DNA of 64,000 nt from CAZSMC01 sp964607755 (GTDB lineage: Bacteria; Zhuqueibacterota; Zhuqueibacteria; Residuimicrobiales; Krinioviventaceae), in contig CAZSMC010000004.1 in the NCBI GenBank assembly GCA_964607755.1, forward strand, positions 58,149 to 122,148, read 5' to 3'. Position 1 is the first letter of the stretch. Each line of letters begins with the position of its first letter. The position numbers and the translations under genes are program-made. Shown one piece after another: positions 44,738 through 54,399 of the stretch. The notes under the pieces were generated by a model, which had not been told where the DNA came from, did no database searches, and saw only the letters and a list, made by a program, of their open reading frames with translations.

Positions 44738-46063
44738 ATGATGAAATTAGAAGCACATATCCCTTTTTCTCCTCAAAAATGGCCGTTTTTTTACGGCTAT
44801 TTTATTGTCGCTTGCAGCGCCGTGTCGTTATTGATGAGCGCGCCCGGACAAACCATAGGCGTATCTGTTTTTACTGATAAGCTGATTGGCGCCCTGAATG
44901 TGTCCCGCTTTCAGTTGAGCCTGGCTTATATGTTTGGCACTATTGGCAGTTCATTAATCATCCGCCGCGCCGGACGTTTACTGGATTCCGTTGGTGTACG
45001 GATCGTTACCATGGCAACAGCCATGCTGTATGGCTTGACTTTGGTCTATATGAGTCGAGTCGATTACGTGGCTCAGTTTGTTTCACAACCATTCAGTAAT
45101 GATATTTACTATCTTGTCGCCCTGGTCACTGTGACGATTGGCTTCCTTCTCATGCGCTTTACAGGACAAGGCGTTCTGGGTCTGGCAGGCCGCACCATGC
45201 TCATGCGCTGGTTCATTGATCTGCGTGGCCGTATGAATTCGATCCTCGGCGTGTTTATCAGCATAACTTTTTCAGCTTCGCCATTATTTTTTGACGCGAT
45301 TATTCAGGCATATAATTGGCGGATTGCATGGCTCATTCTTGCCGGTATTATAGGAGTTCTTTTTACGATTTTTGTTTTTTTCTTTTTCCGCGACAAGCCC
45401 GAAGATAGCGGATTATTACCGGACGGCCGCCGTCATATTGATCTTGAAGGCAATGGCGGACAAGAAGATGATACCTGGACACTTTTAGAAACCCGCCGCA
45501 CACTGACGTTCTGGATATTCAATATCGGTTTGGCCATGTTTTCTCTGTTTCTCACGGCTGTCACTTTTCATGTCGTTTCCATTTTTAAAGTGGCTGGTTA
45601 CGAGCGCAGCGACGCGATATCGATTTTTCTGCCGACAGCAATTATCGCAGTTGTGTTGAACATTGCAGCCGGCTGGATGGCCGACTCTCAATTTTTCAAA
45701 TACCGCATGAAATACCTGCAAATGATTATGCTTTTTGGCCTGGCAGCCAGTTCACTCGGCGTGATGCTGCTCCCGGCTGCTTATATGGGCAGATATTTGA
45801 TCATTGCAGGAAACGGCATATCGCAAGGATTTTTCGGCACAGTTTCCAATGTGGTGTGGCCGCGCTATTTTGGCCGCGAACATCTCGGAGAAATTGCTGG
45901 TTATAATATGTCTTTTCTGGTTTTTTTTAGCGCCATTGGCCCATCCATTTTTGGCTGGTCTTTTGATGTGACTGGAAATTATTACGTGGCATCGCTCGTT
46001 ATTCTGGTAATAATCAGTGCCTTGTTTGCAGTATCAATGTGGGCAAATAGACCGGAACGTTAA
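44738..46063 (+). CDS. Major facilitator superfamily transporter
   Basis: 441 residues, about twelve hydrophobic segments in two halves with a charged loop (DGRRHIDLEGNGGQEDD) near the middle. The start WPFFYGYFIVACSAVSLLMSAPGQTIGVSVF resembles oxalate/formate-antiporter-like MFS members. Substrate unknown. It is divergent from the envelope operon across 210 bp, and followed by a methyltransferase gene after 15 nt. Confidence 0.88.
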   Translation: MMKLEAHIPFSPQKWPFFYGYFIVACSAVSLLMSAPGQTIGVSVFTDKLIGALNVSRFQLSLAYMFGTIGSSLIIRRAGRLLDSVGVRIVTMATAMLYGLTLVYMSRVDYVAQFVSQPFSNDIYYLVALVTVTIGFLLMRFTGQGVLGLAGRTMLMRWFIDLRGRMNSILGVFISITFSASPLFFDAIIQAYNWRIAWLILAGIIGVLFTIFVFFFFRDKPEDSGLLPDGRRHIDLEGNGGQEDDTWTLLETRRTLTFWIFNIGLAMFSLFLTAVTFHVVSIFKVAGYERSDAISIFLPTAIIAVVLNIAAGWMADSQFFKYRMKYLQMIMLFGLAASSLGVMLLPAAYMGRYLIIAGNGISQGFFGTVSNVVWPRYFGREHLGEIAGYNMSFLVFFSAIGPSIFGWSFDVTGNYYVASLVILVIISALFAVSMWANRPER

Positions 46064-46078
46064 CAAAAATGGTAAATA

Positions 46079-46687
46079 ATGAATATTTTTCCAAGAATTT
46101 ATAGTCTTTTTGTCGAGCCTTTTGTTAAGGGCTGGAAAAGACGAATTACACGCTGGCATGTCGAATCACAAAGTTCGTACGTTGTTGATGTGTGCTGCGG
46201 GATCGGTCGACAGTGCGAATTTTTTATGAATAATGGCATTAAAACGATGGGGCTTGATCTGGACCTGAATTTTCTTCGATATGCCAAAAAGCGCCGGCCA
46301 TCCATTCCTTATGTCTGCGGTGATGCCACACATTTGCCGTTCAAAACCGGCAAGATACCAGAGATGCTATTCTCACTCGGCTTGCATGACAAATCCACGG
46401 AGACCCGCACACGCATAATTCATCAAGCACAACAGGCATTGGCTGCAAGTGGTGGTATCACCATTATCGATTTCGAACGTCCATGGAATGTCCTCTCTAC
46501 AGTTGGCTTTTATGTTGTATCGATTTTTGAGTTTTTAGCCGGACGGGAACATTTTAAACAGAGCCGACTTTTTATCCGCAAAGGTGGGTTGTCGAATCTT
46601 GCCAAAGAGCATAACCTTGCCGTCATTAAAAATCACCTCAGCGAATCTGGCTGTTCTTCCATGATTCGGGCGAACTTTGAAAAGTGA
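46079..46687 (+). CDS. Class I SAM-dependent methyltransferase
   Basis: 202 residues. Motif I is VVDVCCGIGRQ, the acidic residue after strand 2 is in MGLDLDLNF, and motif II is CGDATHLPFKTG. The C-terminus holds one hydrophobic helix (TVGFYVVSIFEFLAG), as in lipid or quinone methyltransferases. It is likely co-transcribed with the MFS gene 15 nt upstream. Substrate not identified. Confidence 0.85.
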   Translation: MNIFPRIYSLFVEPFVKGWKRRITRWHVESQSSYVVDVCCGIGRQCEFFMNNGIKTMGLDLDLNFLRYAKKRRPSIPYVCGDATHLPFKTGKIPEMLFSLGLHDKSTETRTRIIHQAQQALAASGGITIIDFERPWNVLSTVGFYVVSIFEFLAGREHFKQSRLFIRKGGLSNLAKEHNLAVIKNHLSESGCSSMIRANFEK

Positions 46688-46810
46688 GCGTCCAATTCCC
46701 GAAAAAATTATTGTTCATCAAAGGCAAAAAGTTTATATTATCAAAATGAAAACAATTGAAATTTCATAGATTTAGCTGAAATTAGTCTAATGATTGACCA
46801 GGATGAACGA

Positions 46811-47227
46811 ATGAATAATTGGCATGATAAAATAAAAGACCTTGAGGCGCGACACTTGTCGATTCATGTTGAAAAAAATAATAAAGTCATTTTTGAATCC
46901 ACCGATCCGATGTTAAAACCGCTTTTTATTGCGTTAACACATAGAAAAACTGATCTAAAAAACGCTACTGTTGTGGACAAAATCGTTGGCCGTGCTGCCG
47001 CCTATTTATGCGCAATGGGACAGGTAAAAGAAGTCATTACCCCGCTGGCCAGCGAGGCGGCACGGGATGTTTTAAAAGCTTTTAACATTCCCCTGTATGC
47101 CAAGAAAATGATTCCGCATATTGTTAACCGTGACGGCACCGGCATGTGCCCGATGGAACAGATGGCTGAAACATGTAACACCCCTGAGGAATTTTTTTCA
47201 AAATTGCAGCTAAAAATTAAACTATGA
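46811..47227 (+). CDS. DUF1893 protein
   Basis: About 138 residues. I start at ATG 46811, which has AGGA 7 nt upstream, rather than the ATG at 46790. The pattern DKIVGRAAAYLCAMG, then PHIVNRDGTGMCPMEQM near the C-terminus is that of the DUF1893 family, small cytosolic proteins related to the cytidine-deaminase-like fold. The invariant Cys lies in GTGMCPME. Role unknown. Confidence 0.85.
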   Translation: MNNWHDKIKDLEARHLSIHVEKNNKVIFESTDPMLKPLFIALTHRKTDLKNATVVDKIVGRAAAYLCAMGQVKEVITPLASEAARDVLKAFNIPLYAKKMIPHIVNRDGTGMCPMEQMAETCNTPEEFFSKLQLKIKL

Positions 47228-47339
47228 TATGTTTTTAATAATTGTGATGAATGACATTTATGAATAAATAGGTTTTTATGAGGGTTCTAAGAATACCGAA
47301 AAGAGTCCTTTTTTAATTTTTTAAGGGATGAGGAAGGAT

Positions 47340-48890
47340 ATGGATGGGATATCTTTTTCAAGACGATGGATTCTTACCTGGTTTTTTTCACTTTTATGTG
47401 TTCATTTTCTTCTTGCACAATCCGCTGATACCGACACGACAAACATTATGATTCTCCTCGATGGCTCAGGAAGCATGAACGAGCGTATCCAGGGACGCAC
47501 AAAACTTGATATGGCCCGCGAAGTTTTAGACCGGGTTCTCCCCGGTTTGCCGGCAAGTGTGCGTTCAGGCCTGCGGGTGTACGGCCACCAGTCTCCACGG
47601 TCTGCTCACGATTGCCAGGATACCCGGCTTGAAGTTCCATTGGACTTTTATAATCAATGGGATATTCGCAGTGCCTGTCACCGGATCGAGGCAAAAGGCT
47701 ACACCCCGCTCGCTTATTCGCTGGAGCAAATTCAATACGATTTACCGCCTTCTGGTGAGAACTATATCATTTGTATAACTGACGGCATTGAAACATGCGG
47801 CGGCGACCCATGCGCCGTGGCCACACAACTCCGCCAATCCGGATATAAGGTGACGATCCATGTGGTCGGATTTCGTATTGGCGAAGCAGACCGCGAAATC
47901 TTGATGTGCATTCCTGAAAATTCCGGGGGGCAATATTTTGCAGCAGATGATGTGGGCGAGCTGAAAAAAGCGCTGGACAGCGCCCTGGAAGCCAGTATCG
48001 ATCCCGGATTTTTGCAGCTTCGATTTAAAGGCCTGGAACACACTGAAAATGCTGTTTTCGCCAGGGTTCGAACCTCGGATGAGTATCCGTTGTTTATATC
48101 CGTATCCACTGAGCATCCTATTGCCCTAGCGCCAGGTTCGTACAAATTGTATGGATTTGGATTGTATGCCATTATGGACCGGGAGCCTTATTGCCCGGAT
48201 CAAATTGTTATCGATTCGGTGCAGGTTTTTAAGGATTCTCTGACCATTGTTGAACTCGATGAATACGCTGTTTTGGACTGCCGGATAAACTTGCCGGAAA
48301 ATATCAAAACACCGGAATCACATTTTGTTTTTGAGAAGCATCTAATAAAATACGTGCCTGATCTCAAAGTCGAGTCTCCTCCCAAATGGATTTTGTTGCA
48401 GCAAGGAGAATACGACATTTCTTGCGTCGCAGAAATCAATGATAAGGAAAAACAGATCAAGAAAACCATCAAAGCGGGACCGCAGAGTTACCAGATAATT
48501 CGATACAACTTTGACAAAGATTATTCCTATCTCAAATGGCTTGCCGTGCCGCTGATTATTGCGCTTGTCACCCTTCTTAGCATGCCCAGCCGTAAAAAAG
48601 AAAAAGAGCTGCTGTGGCAATTCTCTAAAAATCCGGATCGCTTCAGGGGAAAAAAGATGACTTTTTCATTAAACGTAGACCGAAAAGATTTAAGAGTTGG
48701 GCACCAGGTCCAGTTTTATTGTTTCTATCCGTTCGAGGTGCTGATCAATATCATGGTCCCATCAAACTTTCATGATATTATGGCGATTGACACCAGCAAA
48801 AAAATTAGAGTGACATTTTTGTGCAACAAAGGCAGTCTTGAAAAAGGCAATTATATGGTCGGGTTTCGCCAGGCCCGGTTTTATGAATAA
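47340..48890 (+). CDS. Exported VWA-domain protein with C-terminal membrane helix
   Basis: About 516 residues from ATG 47340 (GAGG 6 nt upstream); an ATG at 47328 is also possible. Signal peptide (WILTWFFSLLCVHFLLAQ), then a von Willebrand factor A domain with an intact metal site (LLDGSGSMNE, later GYTPLAY and ITDGIETCGGDPC). A long beta-rich region follows, then a membrane helix (WLAVPLIIALVTLLSM) and a cytoplasmic tail of about 110 residues. It resembles TonB/Mg-chelatase-like VWA proteins that bind partners through Mg2+. No chaperone AAA gene is adjacent. Confidence 0.88.
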   Translation: MDGISFSRRWILTWFFSLLCVHFLLAQSADTDTTNIMILLDGSGSMNERIQGRTKLDMAREVLDRVLPGLPASVRSGLRVYGHQSPRSAHDCQDTRLEVPLDFYNQWDIRSACHRIEAKGYTPLAYSLEQIQYDLPPSGENYIICITDGIETCGGDPCAVATQLRQSGYKVTIHVVGFRIGEADREILMCIPENSGGQYFAADDVGELKKALDSALEASIDPGFLQLRFKGLEHTENAVFARVRTSDEYPLFISVSTEHPIALAPGSYKLYGFGLYAIMDREPYCPDQIVIDSVQVFKDSLTIVELDEYAVLDCRINLPENIKTPESHFVFEKHLIKYVPDLKVESPPKWILLQQGEYDISCVAEINDKEKQIKKTIKAGPQSYQIIRYNFDKDYSYLKWLAVPLIIALVTLLSMPSRKKEKELLWQFSKNPDRFRGKKMTFSLNVDRKDLRVGHQVQFYCFYPFEVLINIMVPSNFHDIMAIDTSKKIRVTFLCNKGSLEKGNYMVGFRQARFYE

Positions 48891-48940
48891 ACGCAACACG
48901 TTTTTAAATTATCACCGCTCATCATTTAACAGGAGGAACA

Positions 48941-51106
48941 TTGGACGAGCAGCACTTTTTCACCTTAATCGCAGAAGAGCTTAATCTTCGATGGAATCAG
49001 GTTAAAAACACAGTCGAACTTTTAGATCAAGATAACACGGTACCGTTTATTGCCCGTTATCGAAAAGAGGTGACCGGCAGTCTGGATGAAGAGCACATCC
49101 GGGCTATCCAGGAACGCATCCAATACCTGCGTCACCTCGAAGCGCGGAAACAAACCGTGATCAATTCGATAGAAGAGCAAGGCAAACTCACTCCTGAGCT
49201 GGCAGAAAAAATTAACGCAGCGACCAAACTCCAGGAAGTGGAAGACTTGTACCGTCCCTATAAACCAAAACGCCGCACCCGGGCTACCATAGCCAGGGAA
49301 AAAGGACTCGAGCCATTAGCGGAATTGATGTTACAACAAGAGACGCTGGCAGGCGATATCAAAACCATTGCGGCAGAATATATTGACATAGAAAAAAGTG
49401 TTGAAAATGTGGAAGACGCGCTGGCTGGCGCGCGGGATATTGTGGCAGAAGTCATTTCCGATGATGCCGAAATTCGCAAGACAATCCGGCAACTGACGTA
49501 TAAAAAAGGTATTATCGTCACTGAAGCGCGCAACCCGGAAGATGTTGGGGTTTATGAAATCTATAAAGAATTTTCCGAGCCGGTAAAGTCTATTCCAGCA
49601 TATCGAATTCTGGCGATTAACCGGGGCGAGCGGGAAAATATATTACGAGTCGAAATTGATGTTGATGAGCCGGAGATGATCAGCGAGATTGAACGGGCGT
49701 TTGTATCGGAGCCAAAATCCATTTTTACCGATCATCTGAAAATGGCGTGCGAAGATGCTTACCGCCGTCTCATCACGCCTTCCATAGAACGCGAAATGCG
49801 TCAAAAACTCACAGAGCGCGCTGACGAGCATGCGATCGAGGTCTTTGCCCGCAATTTGCGCGCTCTGCTGATGACCCCGCCGCTGCGCGACCAGAATATT
49901 TGCGGTATCGATCCGGGTTACCGTACCGGCTGCAAAGTGGCAGTTATCGATACGACCGGCAAATATTTGCAAGGAGATACCATTTATCCGCATCCGCCGC
50001 AGAAACAATGGCAGAAAGCCAAAGAAATTGTCAAAGAAATGGTGGAAAAATATGACGTCGGAGTAATTGCGATCGGTAACGGCACAGCGAGCCGGGAAAC
50101 CGAGCAAATGGTGGCCGAGCTGATTAACGAGCTGGACCGGAATGTGTATTATACTATCGTCAATGAAGCCGGGGCATCGGTGTACTCGGCTTCTCCTGTA
50201 GCGAAAAAAGAATTCCCGGACCTGCAAGCATCGATGCGCGGCAATATTTCTATTGCCCGAAGACTGATGGACCCGTTATCTGAACTTGTCAAAATTGATC
50301 CCAAATCTATTGGCGTGGGATTGTACCAGCACGATGTCAATCAGTCAAAATTAGCAGAAGCGCTGGACCATGTAGTAGAATCGGCTGTGAACCAGGTTGG
50401 CGTGGACTTGAACACCGCCTCGGCCTCGCTGCTCAAATACGTGGCCGGTATCAATACGCGGACAGCTCAAAACATTGTCGCTTATCGTGAGGAAAACGGC
50501 CAGTTTCGTTGCCGCAAGGAGTTAAAAAAAGTCAAAGGTGTTGGCGACAACGCTTTTGTTCAGTCGGCTGGATTCTTGCGTTTGCCAAACGCGGATGTGT
50601 TTTTTGATTCCACGGCTGTGCACCCGGAATCTTATGATTCAGCACAAGCTCTGCTCAAATCGTTAAATCTTGCTGTTGATGATGTGCGTAAAAACGGGTC
50701 CCTTGTTCGGCTAAAGATGAAGACCGACAAGCGCTCGCTAACAGAATTGGCAAAGGCCTGTAAATGCGGTCTGGAAACGTTGAATGACATCATTGACAGC
50801 CTGGAAAAACCGGGCCGCGATCCCCGTGATGAAATGCCAGGCGTGGTGCTGCGAAGCGATGTGTTGAGCATCGATGATCTCTATGAAGGCATGATTCTTA
50901 AGGGCACAGTCAGAAACGTCGTCGATTTCGGAGCGTTTGTCGATATTGGCGTTAAACAAGACGGCCTGGTGCACCTGAGCCGCATGGCGAAAAAGTTTGT
51001 CAAAAATCCCCTGGATATTGTTACCGTAGGCGACGTGATAAAAGTCAAAGTCATCAGCATCGATAAGGAACGTAGACGAATTGGATTGAGTATGGTGTTG
51101 GATTAG
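48941..51106 (+). CDS. tex: Tex family RNA-binding transcription accessory protein
   Basis: 721 residues, full length. Order: Tex N-terminal domain, YqgF-like RNase fold (CGIDPGYRTGCKVAVID), helix-hairpin-helix (LLKYVAGINTRTAQNIVAYR) and C-terminal S1 domain (GTVRNVVDFGAFVDIGVKQD). Tex binds nucleic acid and the transcribing polymerase and affects stress survival. The start codon is TTG 48941 with AGGAGG 4 nt upstream; no ATG is available nearby. Confidence 0.96.
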   Translation: MDEQHFFTLIAEELNLRWNQVKNTVELLDQDNTVPFIARYRKEVTGSLDEEHIRAIQERIQYLRHLEARKQTVINSIEEQGKLTPELAEKINAATKLQEVEDLYRPYKPKRRTRATIAREKGLEPLAELMLQQETLAGDIKTIAAEYIDIEKSVENVEDALAGARDIVAEVISDDAEIRKTIRQLTYKKGIIVTEARNPEDVGVYEIYKEFSEPVKSIPAYRILAINRGERENILRVEIDVDEPEMISEIERAFVSEPKSIFTDHLKMACEDAYRRLITPSIEREMRQKLTERADEHAIEVFARNLRALLMTPPLRDQNICGIDPGYRTGCKVAVIDTTGKYLQGDTIYPHPPQKQWQKAKEIVKEMVEKYDVGVIAIGNGTASRETEQMVAELINELDRNVYYTIVNEAGASVYSASPVAKKEFPDLQASMRGNISIARRLMDPLSELVKIDPKSIGVGLYQHDVNQSKLAEALDHVVESAVNQVGVDLNTASASLLKYVAGINTRTAQNIVAYREENGQFRCRKELKKVKGVGDNAFVQSAGFLRLPNADVFFDSTAVHPESYDSAQALLKSLNLAVDDVRKNGSLVRLKMKTDKRSLTELAKACKCGLETLNDIIDSLEKPGRDPRDEMPGVVLRSDVLSIDDLYEGMILKGTVRNVVDFGAFVDIGVKQDGLVHLSRMAKKFVKNPLDIVTVGDVIKVKVISIDKERRRIGLSMVLD

Positions 51107-51212
51107 GGAATGTATTTCTAAAAAACGGAGTTGTAATGGAACATAATGTATAAAAATACATTTCAAATAATATAAAAAATATATTATATTTATACTATAA
51201 TGGAATTCGTAT

Positions 51213-51464
51213 TTGATCAAAATAAATAAAAGCGAAACGAATGAAATAAAACATGGTATTGATTTTATTAAAGCACAAAAGTTATGGGAAGTTTTAGAAA
51301 AAATCGAGATCCCAACACGATATTTGGATGAGCCAAGATATATTATGATTGGAAAAATTGATGACAAATACTGGGCAGCAATTTTTACCTATCGCAGTAA
51401 CAAAATTAGATTAATTTCGGTGAGAAGGGCAAGAAAAAATGAAAAAAAAATATATGAAAGCTGA
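51213..51464 (+). CDS. brnT: BrnT-like ribonuclease toxin with a frameshifted N-terminus
   Basis: 83 residues if TTG 51213 is used. The pattern NEIKHGIDFIKAQKLW, then EPRYIMIGKIDDKYWAAIFT and RLISVRRARKNEKKIYE is BrnT, an RNase of the RelE-like fold. The normal BrnT start MEFVFDQNK is encoded at 51200-51226 but in a frame one base off, running to TAA 51227. One extra base in the AATAAATAAAAGC stretch separates the two. So the toxin is either truncated by five residues, dead, or the sequence has an error. BrnA overlaps its end by 26 nt. Confidence 0.8.
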   Translation: MIKINKSETNEIKHGIDFIKAQKLWEVLEKIEIPTRYLDEPRYIMIGKIDDKYWAAIFTYRSNKIRLISVRRARKNEKKIYES

Positions 51465-51675
51465 AGAATTTGACAAACAATTTGACAACGGTAAAGATGT
51501 ATCGCAATATTATGATATTGAACATGCTAAAAGGCCGGGAAGGGAACAAAAACGTGTCAATGTTGATTTCCCAGTTTGGATGATAAAATCTCTAGATAGG
51601 GAAGCTGAACGATTAGGCGTAACCCGGCAGTCTATCATAAAAATATGGATTGCTGAACGATTAGAGCATATTTGA
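51439..51675 (+). CDS. brnA: BrnA-like CopG antitoxin
   Basis: 78 residues. N-terminal partner-binding segment MKAEEFDKQFDNGKDVSQYYD, then a ribbon-helix-helix domain, RVNVDFPVWMIKSLDREAER and LGVTRQSIIKIWIAERL. BrnA neutralises BrnT and represses the operon. The start codon lies in an A-rich tract (ATG then nine A). Standard order toxin-antitoxin. It overlaps the next gene by only a few bases of frame. Confidence 0.85.
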   Translation: MKKKYMKAEEFDKQFDNGKDVSQYYDIEHAKRPGREQKRVNVDFPVWMIKSLDREAERLGVTRQSIIKIWIAERLEHI

Positions 51676-51710
51676 ATTATTTTATTTGCTTAAAACTAAT
51701 ACTAAACAAG

Positions 51711-51929
51711 ATGAACTTATGGAAAGTAAGAGTTTTTTACGATCGCAAAGGGAACACCCTGACGGTCTGGTTTAGTAATCCCACAAATGAATATGTTTGT
51801 GAAGAAACCGGGGAAGAGGTTGTGTTAATAAAAGAAAAGTCAGGAAAAGTAATTGGCTTTGAAAAGCTAAATTATAAAGTTCCCAAAGCAAATAAATTAG
51901 ATTTTGCATTCGAGACCGTGTCACAATGA
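51711..51929 (+). CDS. DUF2283 protein
   Basis: 72 residues from ATG 51711, giving MNLWKVRVFYDRKGNTLTVW then EYVCEETGEEVVLIKEKSGK and GFEKLNY, the DUF2283 pattern. These small proteins are often found next to toxin-antitoxin genes, as here, 35 nt behind brnA. Function unknown. Confidence 0.8.
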   Translation: MNLWKVRVFYDRKGNTLTVWFSNPTNEYVCEETGEEVVLIKEKSGKVIGFEKLNYKVPKANKLDFAFETVSQ

Positions 51930-52041
51930 TGAGATAGGATATTTTTTAGACGTTGGTAAAAAGTGTTTTTTCAGAATAAATTGGCACTATTAATGACACG
52001 TTAATCTTTTGTGTTTCCGGTGACATGCCCCAGGAAAATTT

Positions 52042-52740
52042 ATGAAACTCACCGTCCTGCAACCATGCTATTTCCCCGACCTTGTCGCATTATTCAGAGT
52101 CTTGTTGGCTGACGTTGTGGTATGGGCAGATACATTTTTGTTTTCAAAACAAGGGACGATTAACCGGACACGGATCAAGACCGCTTCCGGACCGGCATGG
52201 TTGACGATACCCGTGCTCAGCCGCGGCAAACCAAAACAACAAATCCGCGACGTGCGGATCGACCCTGAGCACAGGTGGCGTCATACGCATCTGAAATCAC
52301 TGCAGGTGAGTTACCGGAATTCGCCGTATTATTATTTTCTCTCTCCTGAACTCGAGGACATTATCAACCAACCTTATACAAAGTTGAATCCCCTGCTCTG
52401 TAATTCGTTTATGTTTTTATGTCACAAGATCCGGTTATCTGCTGAGTGTGTGCACGCTCAGCAATTGCCCAAAATACGCGACAGATCGCAACGAGTGGTT
52501 GCCTGGCTCAAGGAAACCGGCTGCGAGACTTATTTGCTTGCCGAAGAAGAAAAGCAGTTCATCGACGTGACAGCGATTCAACAACAGGGCTGGAACGTTC
52601 AGAGTTTTTCCTTTCAGCATCCGCGATATCACCAACTCTTTCAAACGTTCGAGCCGAACCTGTCGGCTTTGGACGTGCTTTTTAATAAAGGCGAGCTGAG
52701 CCGAACGATTTTAATGAACGCTGTAAAAAAGAATGATTGA
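52042..52740 (+). CDS. WbqC-like family protein
   Basis: 232 residues. It has the family start LQPCYFPDLVALFRVLL, VVWADTFLFSKQGTINRTRI, the LTIPVL strand and a C-terminal HPRYHQLF. WbqC proteins are found in O-antigen and sugar-modification loci; the activity is unsettled. It stands alone, convergent with the TauE/SafE gene. Confidence 0.88.
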   Translation: MKLTVLQPCYFPDLVALFRVLLADVVVWADTFLFSKQGTINRTRIKTASGPAWLTIPVLSRGKPKQQIRDVRIDPEHRWRHTHLKSLQVSYRNSPYYYFLSPELEDIINQPYTKLNPLLCNSFMFLCHKIRLSAECVHAQQLPKIRDRSQRVVAWLKETGCETYLLAEEEKQFIDVTAIQQQGWNVQSFSFQHPRYHQLFQTFEPNLSALDVLFNKGELSRTILMNAVKKND

Positions 52741-52772
52741 TTCTATCAGCGCATCATGCGAACATTACCAGA

Positions 52773-52792
52773 GTTTTATCGCGAGATAAAAC
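52773..52792. terminator. Hairpin with GNRA loop between convergent genes
   Basis: GTTTTATC (52773-52780), GCGA loop, GATAAAAC (52785-52792). It is a perfect 8-bp stem between wbqC and the permease gene, without a T-run, so a terminator role is only suggested. Confidence 0.35.
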
Positions 52793-52801
52793 GACCTGCT
52801 T

Positions 52802-53551
52802 TCAGAGGGTGGTTATCCCATCGTACAAGAGTTTTATTCCCGTAATAAAAAGAAAAATGTAGCACAAACGATAAAACAAATTTTCATTCACGCGATTGTG
52901 CAGCCGCACGCCCAGCCACACACCCGCCGGAGCCAGAGGCACTAAAATCAGTGAGGTGGTGAGATTGCCGACATTTAGCTGACCAAGAAATGCATACGGA
53001 ACGAGTTTGACGTAATTGACAATCAGAAAGAAAATCACTGTAGTCCCCACAAAAATAGATTTTGGCATGCGTTGCGGCAGCAGATAAATATTCACCGGCG
53101 GTCCGCCGGCGTGAACACCAAAGCTGGTGAATCCGGCGATGCTGCCCCACAACATGCCGCGCGGGACGCTGGCTTGTTTGCGTTGCTGGTTCTCTTTTTT
53201 GCGAAAAAAGTTAGCCGCAAACAGCATGGCAATCGCACCGACCATGACCCGAATATGTGCTTCTGAAAGATAACGAAAAAATGCCGTGCCCAGCCCTATC
53301 CCAACGAGCGCTGCAGGCAGCAGGATAACCAGATTGCGCTTGTCAAAATGGCGGCGGTAATGAACGACGGTAAAAACGTCCATCAGGCAAAGCAGCGGAA
53401 GGAGGATGGCAGCGGCCTGGCGCGGGGGAATAACCAGACTCATGATCGGTACCGCCAGCACACCCAGGCCGGCCCCAAAACCGCTTTTTGAGATACCGAC
53501 GATGAGAATGGCAATAATTGCTGCCGGGTAGAAAAAAATATTGTCAGTCAT
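52802..53551 (-). CDS. TauE/SafE-family membrane permease
   Basis: 249 residues with about eight hydrophobic segments. The two family repeats are visible: IIAILIVGISKSGFGAGLGVLAVPIM near the N-terminus and GSIAGFTSFGVHAGGPPVNIYLLPQ in the middle. Such permeases move sulfite, sulfoacetate or other small organosulfur anions. Given the sulfatase genes some 4 kb away a sulfur link is possible, but nothing in the sequence fixes the substrate. Confidence 0.88.
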   Translation of the reverse strand: MTDNIFFYPAAIIAILIVGISKSGFGAGLGVLAVPIMSLVIPPRQAAAILLPLLCLMDVFTVVHYRRHFDKRNLVILLPAALVGIGLGTAFFRYLSEAHIRVMVGAIAMLFAANFFRKKENQQRKQASVPRGMLWGSIAGFTSFGVHAGGPPVNIYLLPQRMPKSIFVGTTVIFFLIVNYVKLVPYAFLGQLNVGNLTTSLILVPLAPAGVWLGVRLHNRVNENLFYRLCYIFLFITGIKLLYDGITTL

Positions 53552-53729
53552 AATCTTCCTGTGCCGTTTTACTTTGAGGCTTTTGCGGGAATTTGTTATA
53601 TTGTACTATCTGCCAGGTTCAAGAGCATTTCTCATGTACTAATGTACGAAAAATGATCGAAAAGTCCTTGGCTGACAGAATAGTTACTTTGATAAATTGT
53701 GTAGAAATGGAATCTGACAGGGAGCTACG

Positions 53730-54304
53730 ATGAACAATTTTTCACACATTCGATCGTTTTTCGAACAAAACGATCACTTCGCTGCTCACAATCACATAAA
53801 GCTGGTCTCAGTTAGCGATGGCCGCGCTGTAGCGGAAATGCGGGTTCAGGATTTTCACAGAAACGGGGCAAATGTGGTGCACGGCGGCGCGTTGTTCACG
53901 TTAGCGGATTTTGCGTTTGCTGCCGCCTGCAACTCCTCCGGTCAATTGTCTCTGGCTGTCAATGCCAATATTTATTTTGTCAGAGCTGGCAAAGACGGAC
54001 TCTTGACCGCCGAAGCTGTCAAAGTATCCGAGAATCCGAAACTCGGTGTATACAATGTCAGCATTAAAGATGAAAATGGCGATGTGGTCGCTGAATTCGA
54101 AGGCATGGCCTACCGAAAAAATCAACCGTTGCCNNNNNNNNNNNNNNNNNNNNNNNNNNNNNNNNNNNNNNNNNNNNNNNNNNNNNNNNNNNNNNNNNNN
54201 NNNNNNNNNNNNNNNNNNNNNNNNNNNNNNNNNGCGATGTGGTCGCTGAATTCGAAGGCATGGCCTACCGAAAAAATCAACCGTTGCCTGGAATGCAACC
54301 GTGA
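53730..54304 (+). CDS. Hotdog-fold thioesterase (PaaI type), split by an assembly gap
   Basis: The plain reading runs into 100 N. The 55 nt before the gap (54079-54133) equal the 55 nt after it (54234-54288). Merging the two copies gives one unbroken frame of 139 residues ending YRKNQPLPGMQP and TGA 54302-54304, normal for the family. Motifs: NVVHGGALFTLADFAFA with the hotdog helix, and VSIKDENGDVVAEFEGMAY. It hydrolyses acyl-CoA; substrate unknown. GGGAGC precedes the ATG. Confidence 0.85.
54134..54233. other. Scaffold gap of exactly 100 N
   Basis: Flanked by identical 55-nt sequences on both sides, so the true gap is most likely zero and the two contigs overlap. Confidence 0.95.
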
Positions 54305-54343
54305 AGAGCGCCGATTTTTCTCAACTACAAAACACTCTCTATT

Positions 54344-54371
54344 CTTCTCGTTACAAAGCTCTGCCTTGTAA
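54344..54371. repeat. Palindromic REP-like element, copy 1
   Basis: CTTCTCG followed by TTACAA...TTGTAA around a CTCTG centre. The same unit returns at 56941-56968, and in the other orientation, with different palindrome arms, at 57168-57195. Confidence 0.65.
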
Positions 54372-54399
54372 TGGCCTCAACTGAGGGATTACTGTTGTC

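Noticed and set aside
53640..53660. Short GTAC-containing repeat upstream of the thioesterase gene
   Set aside because: Too short and imperfect to be an operator call.
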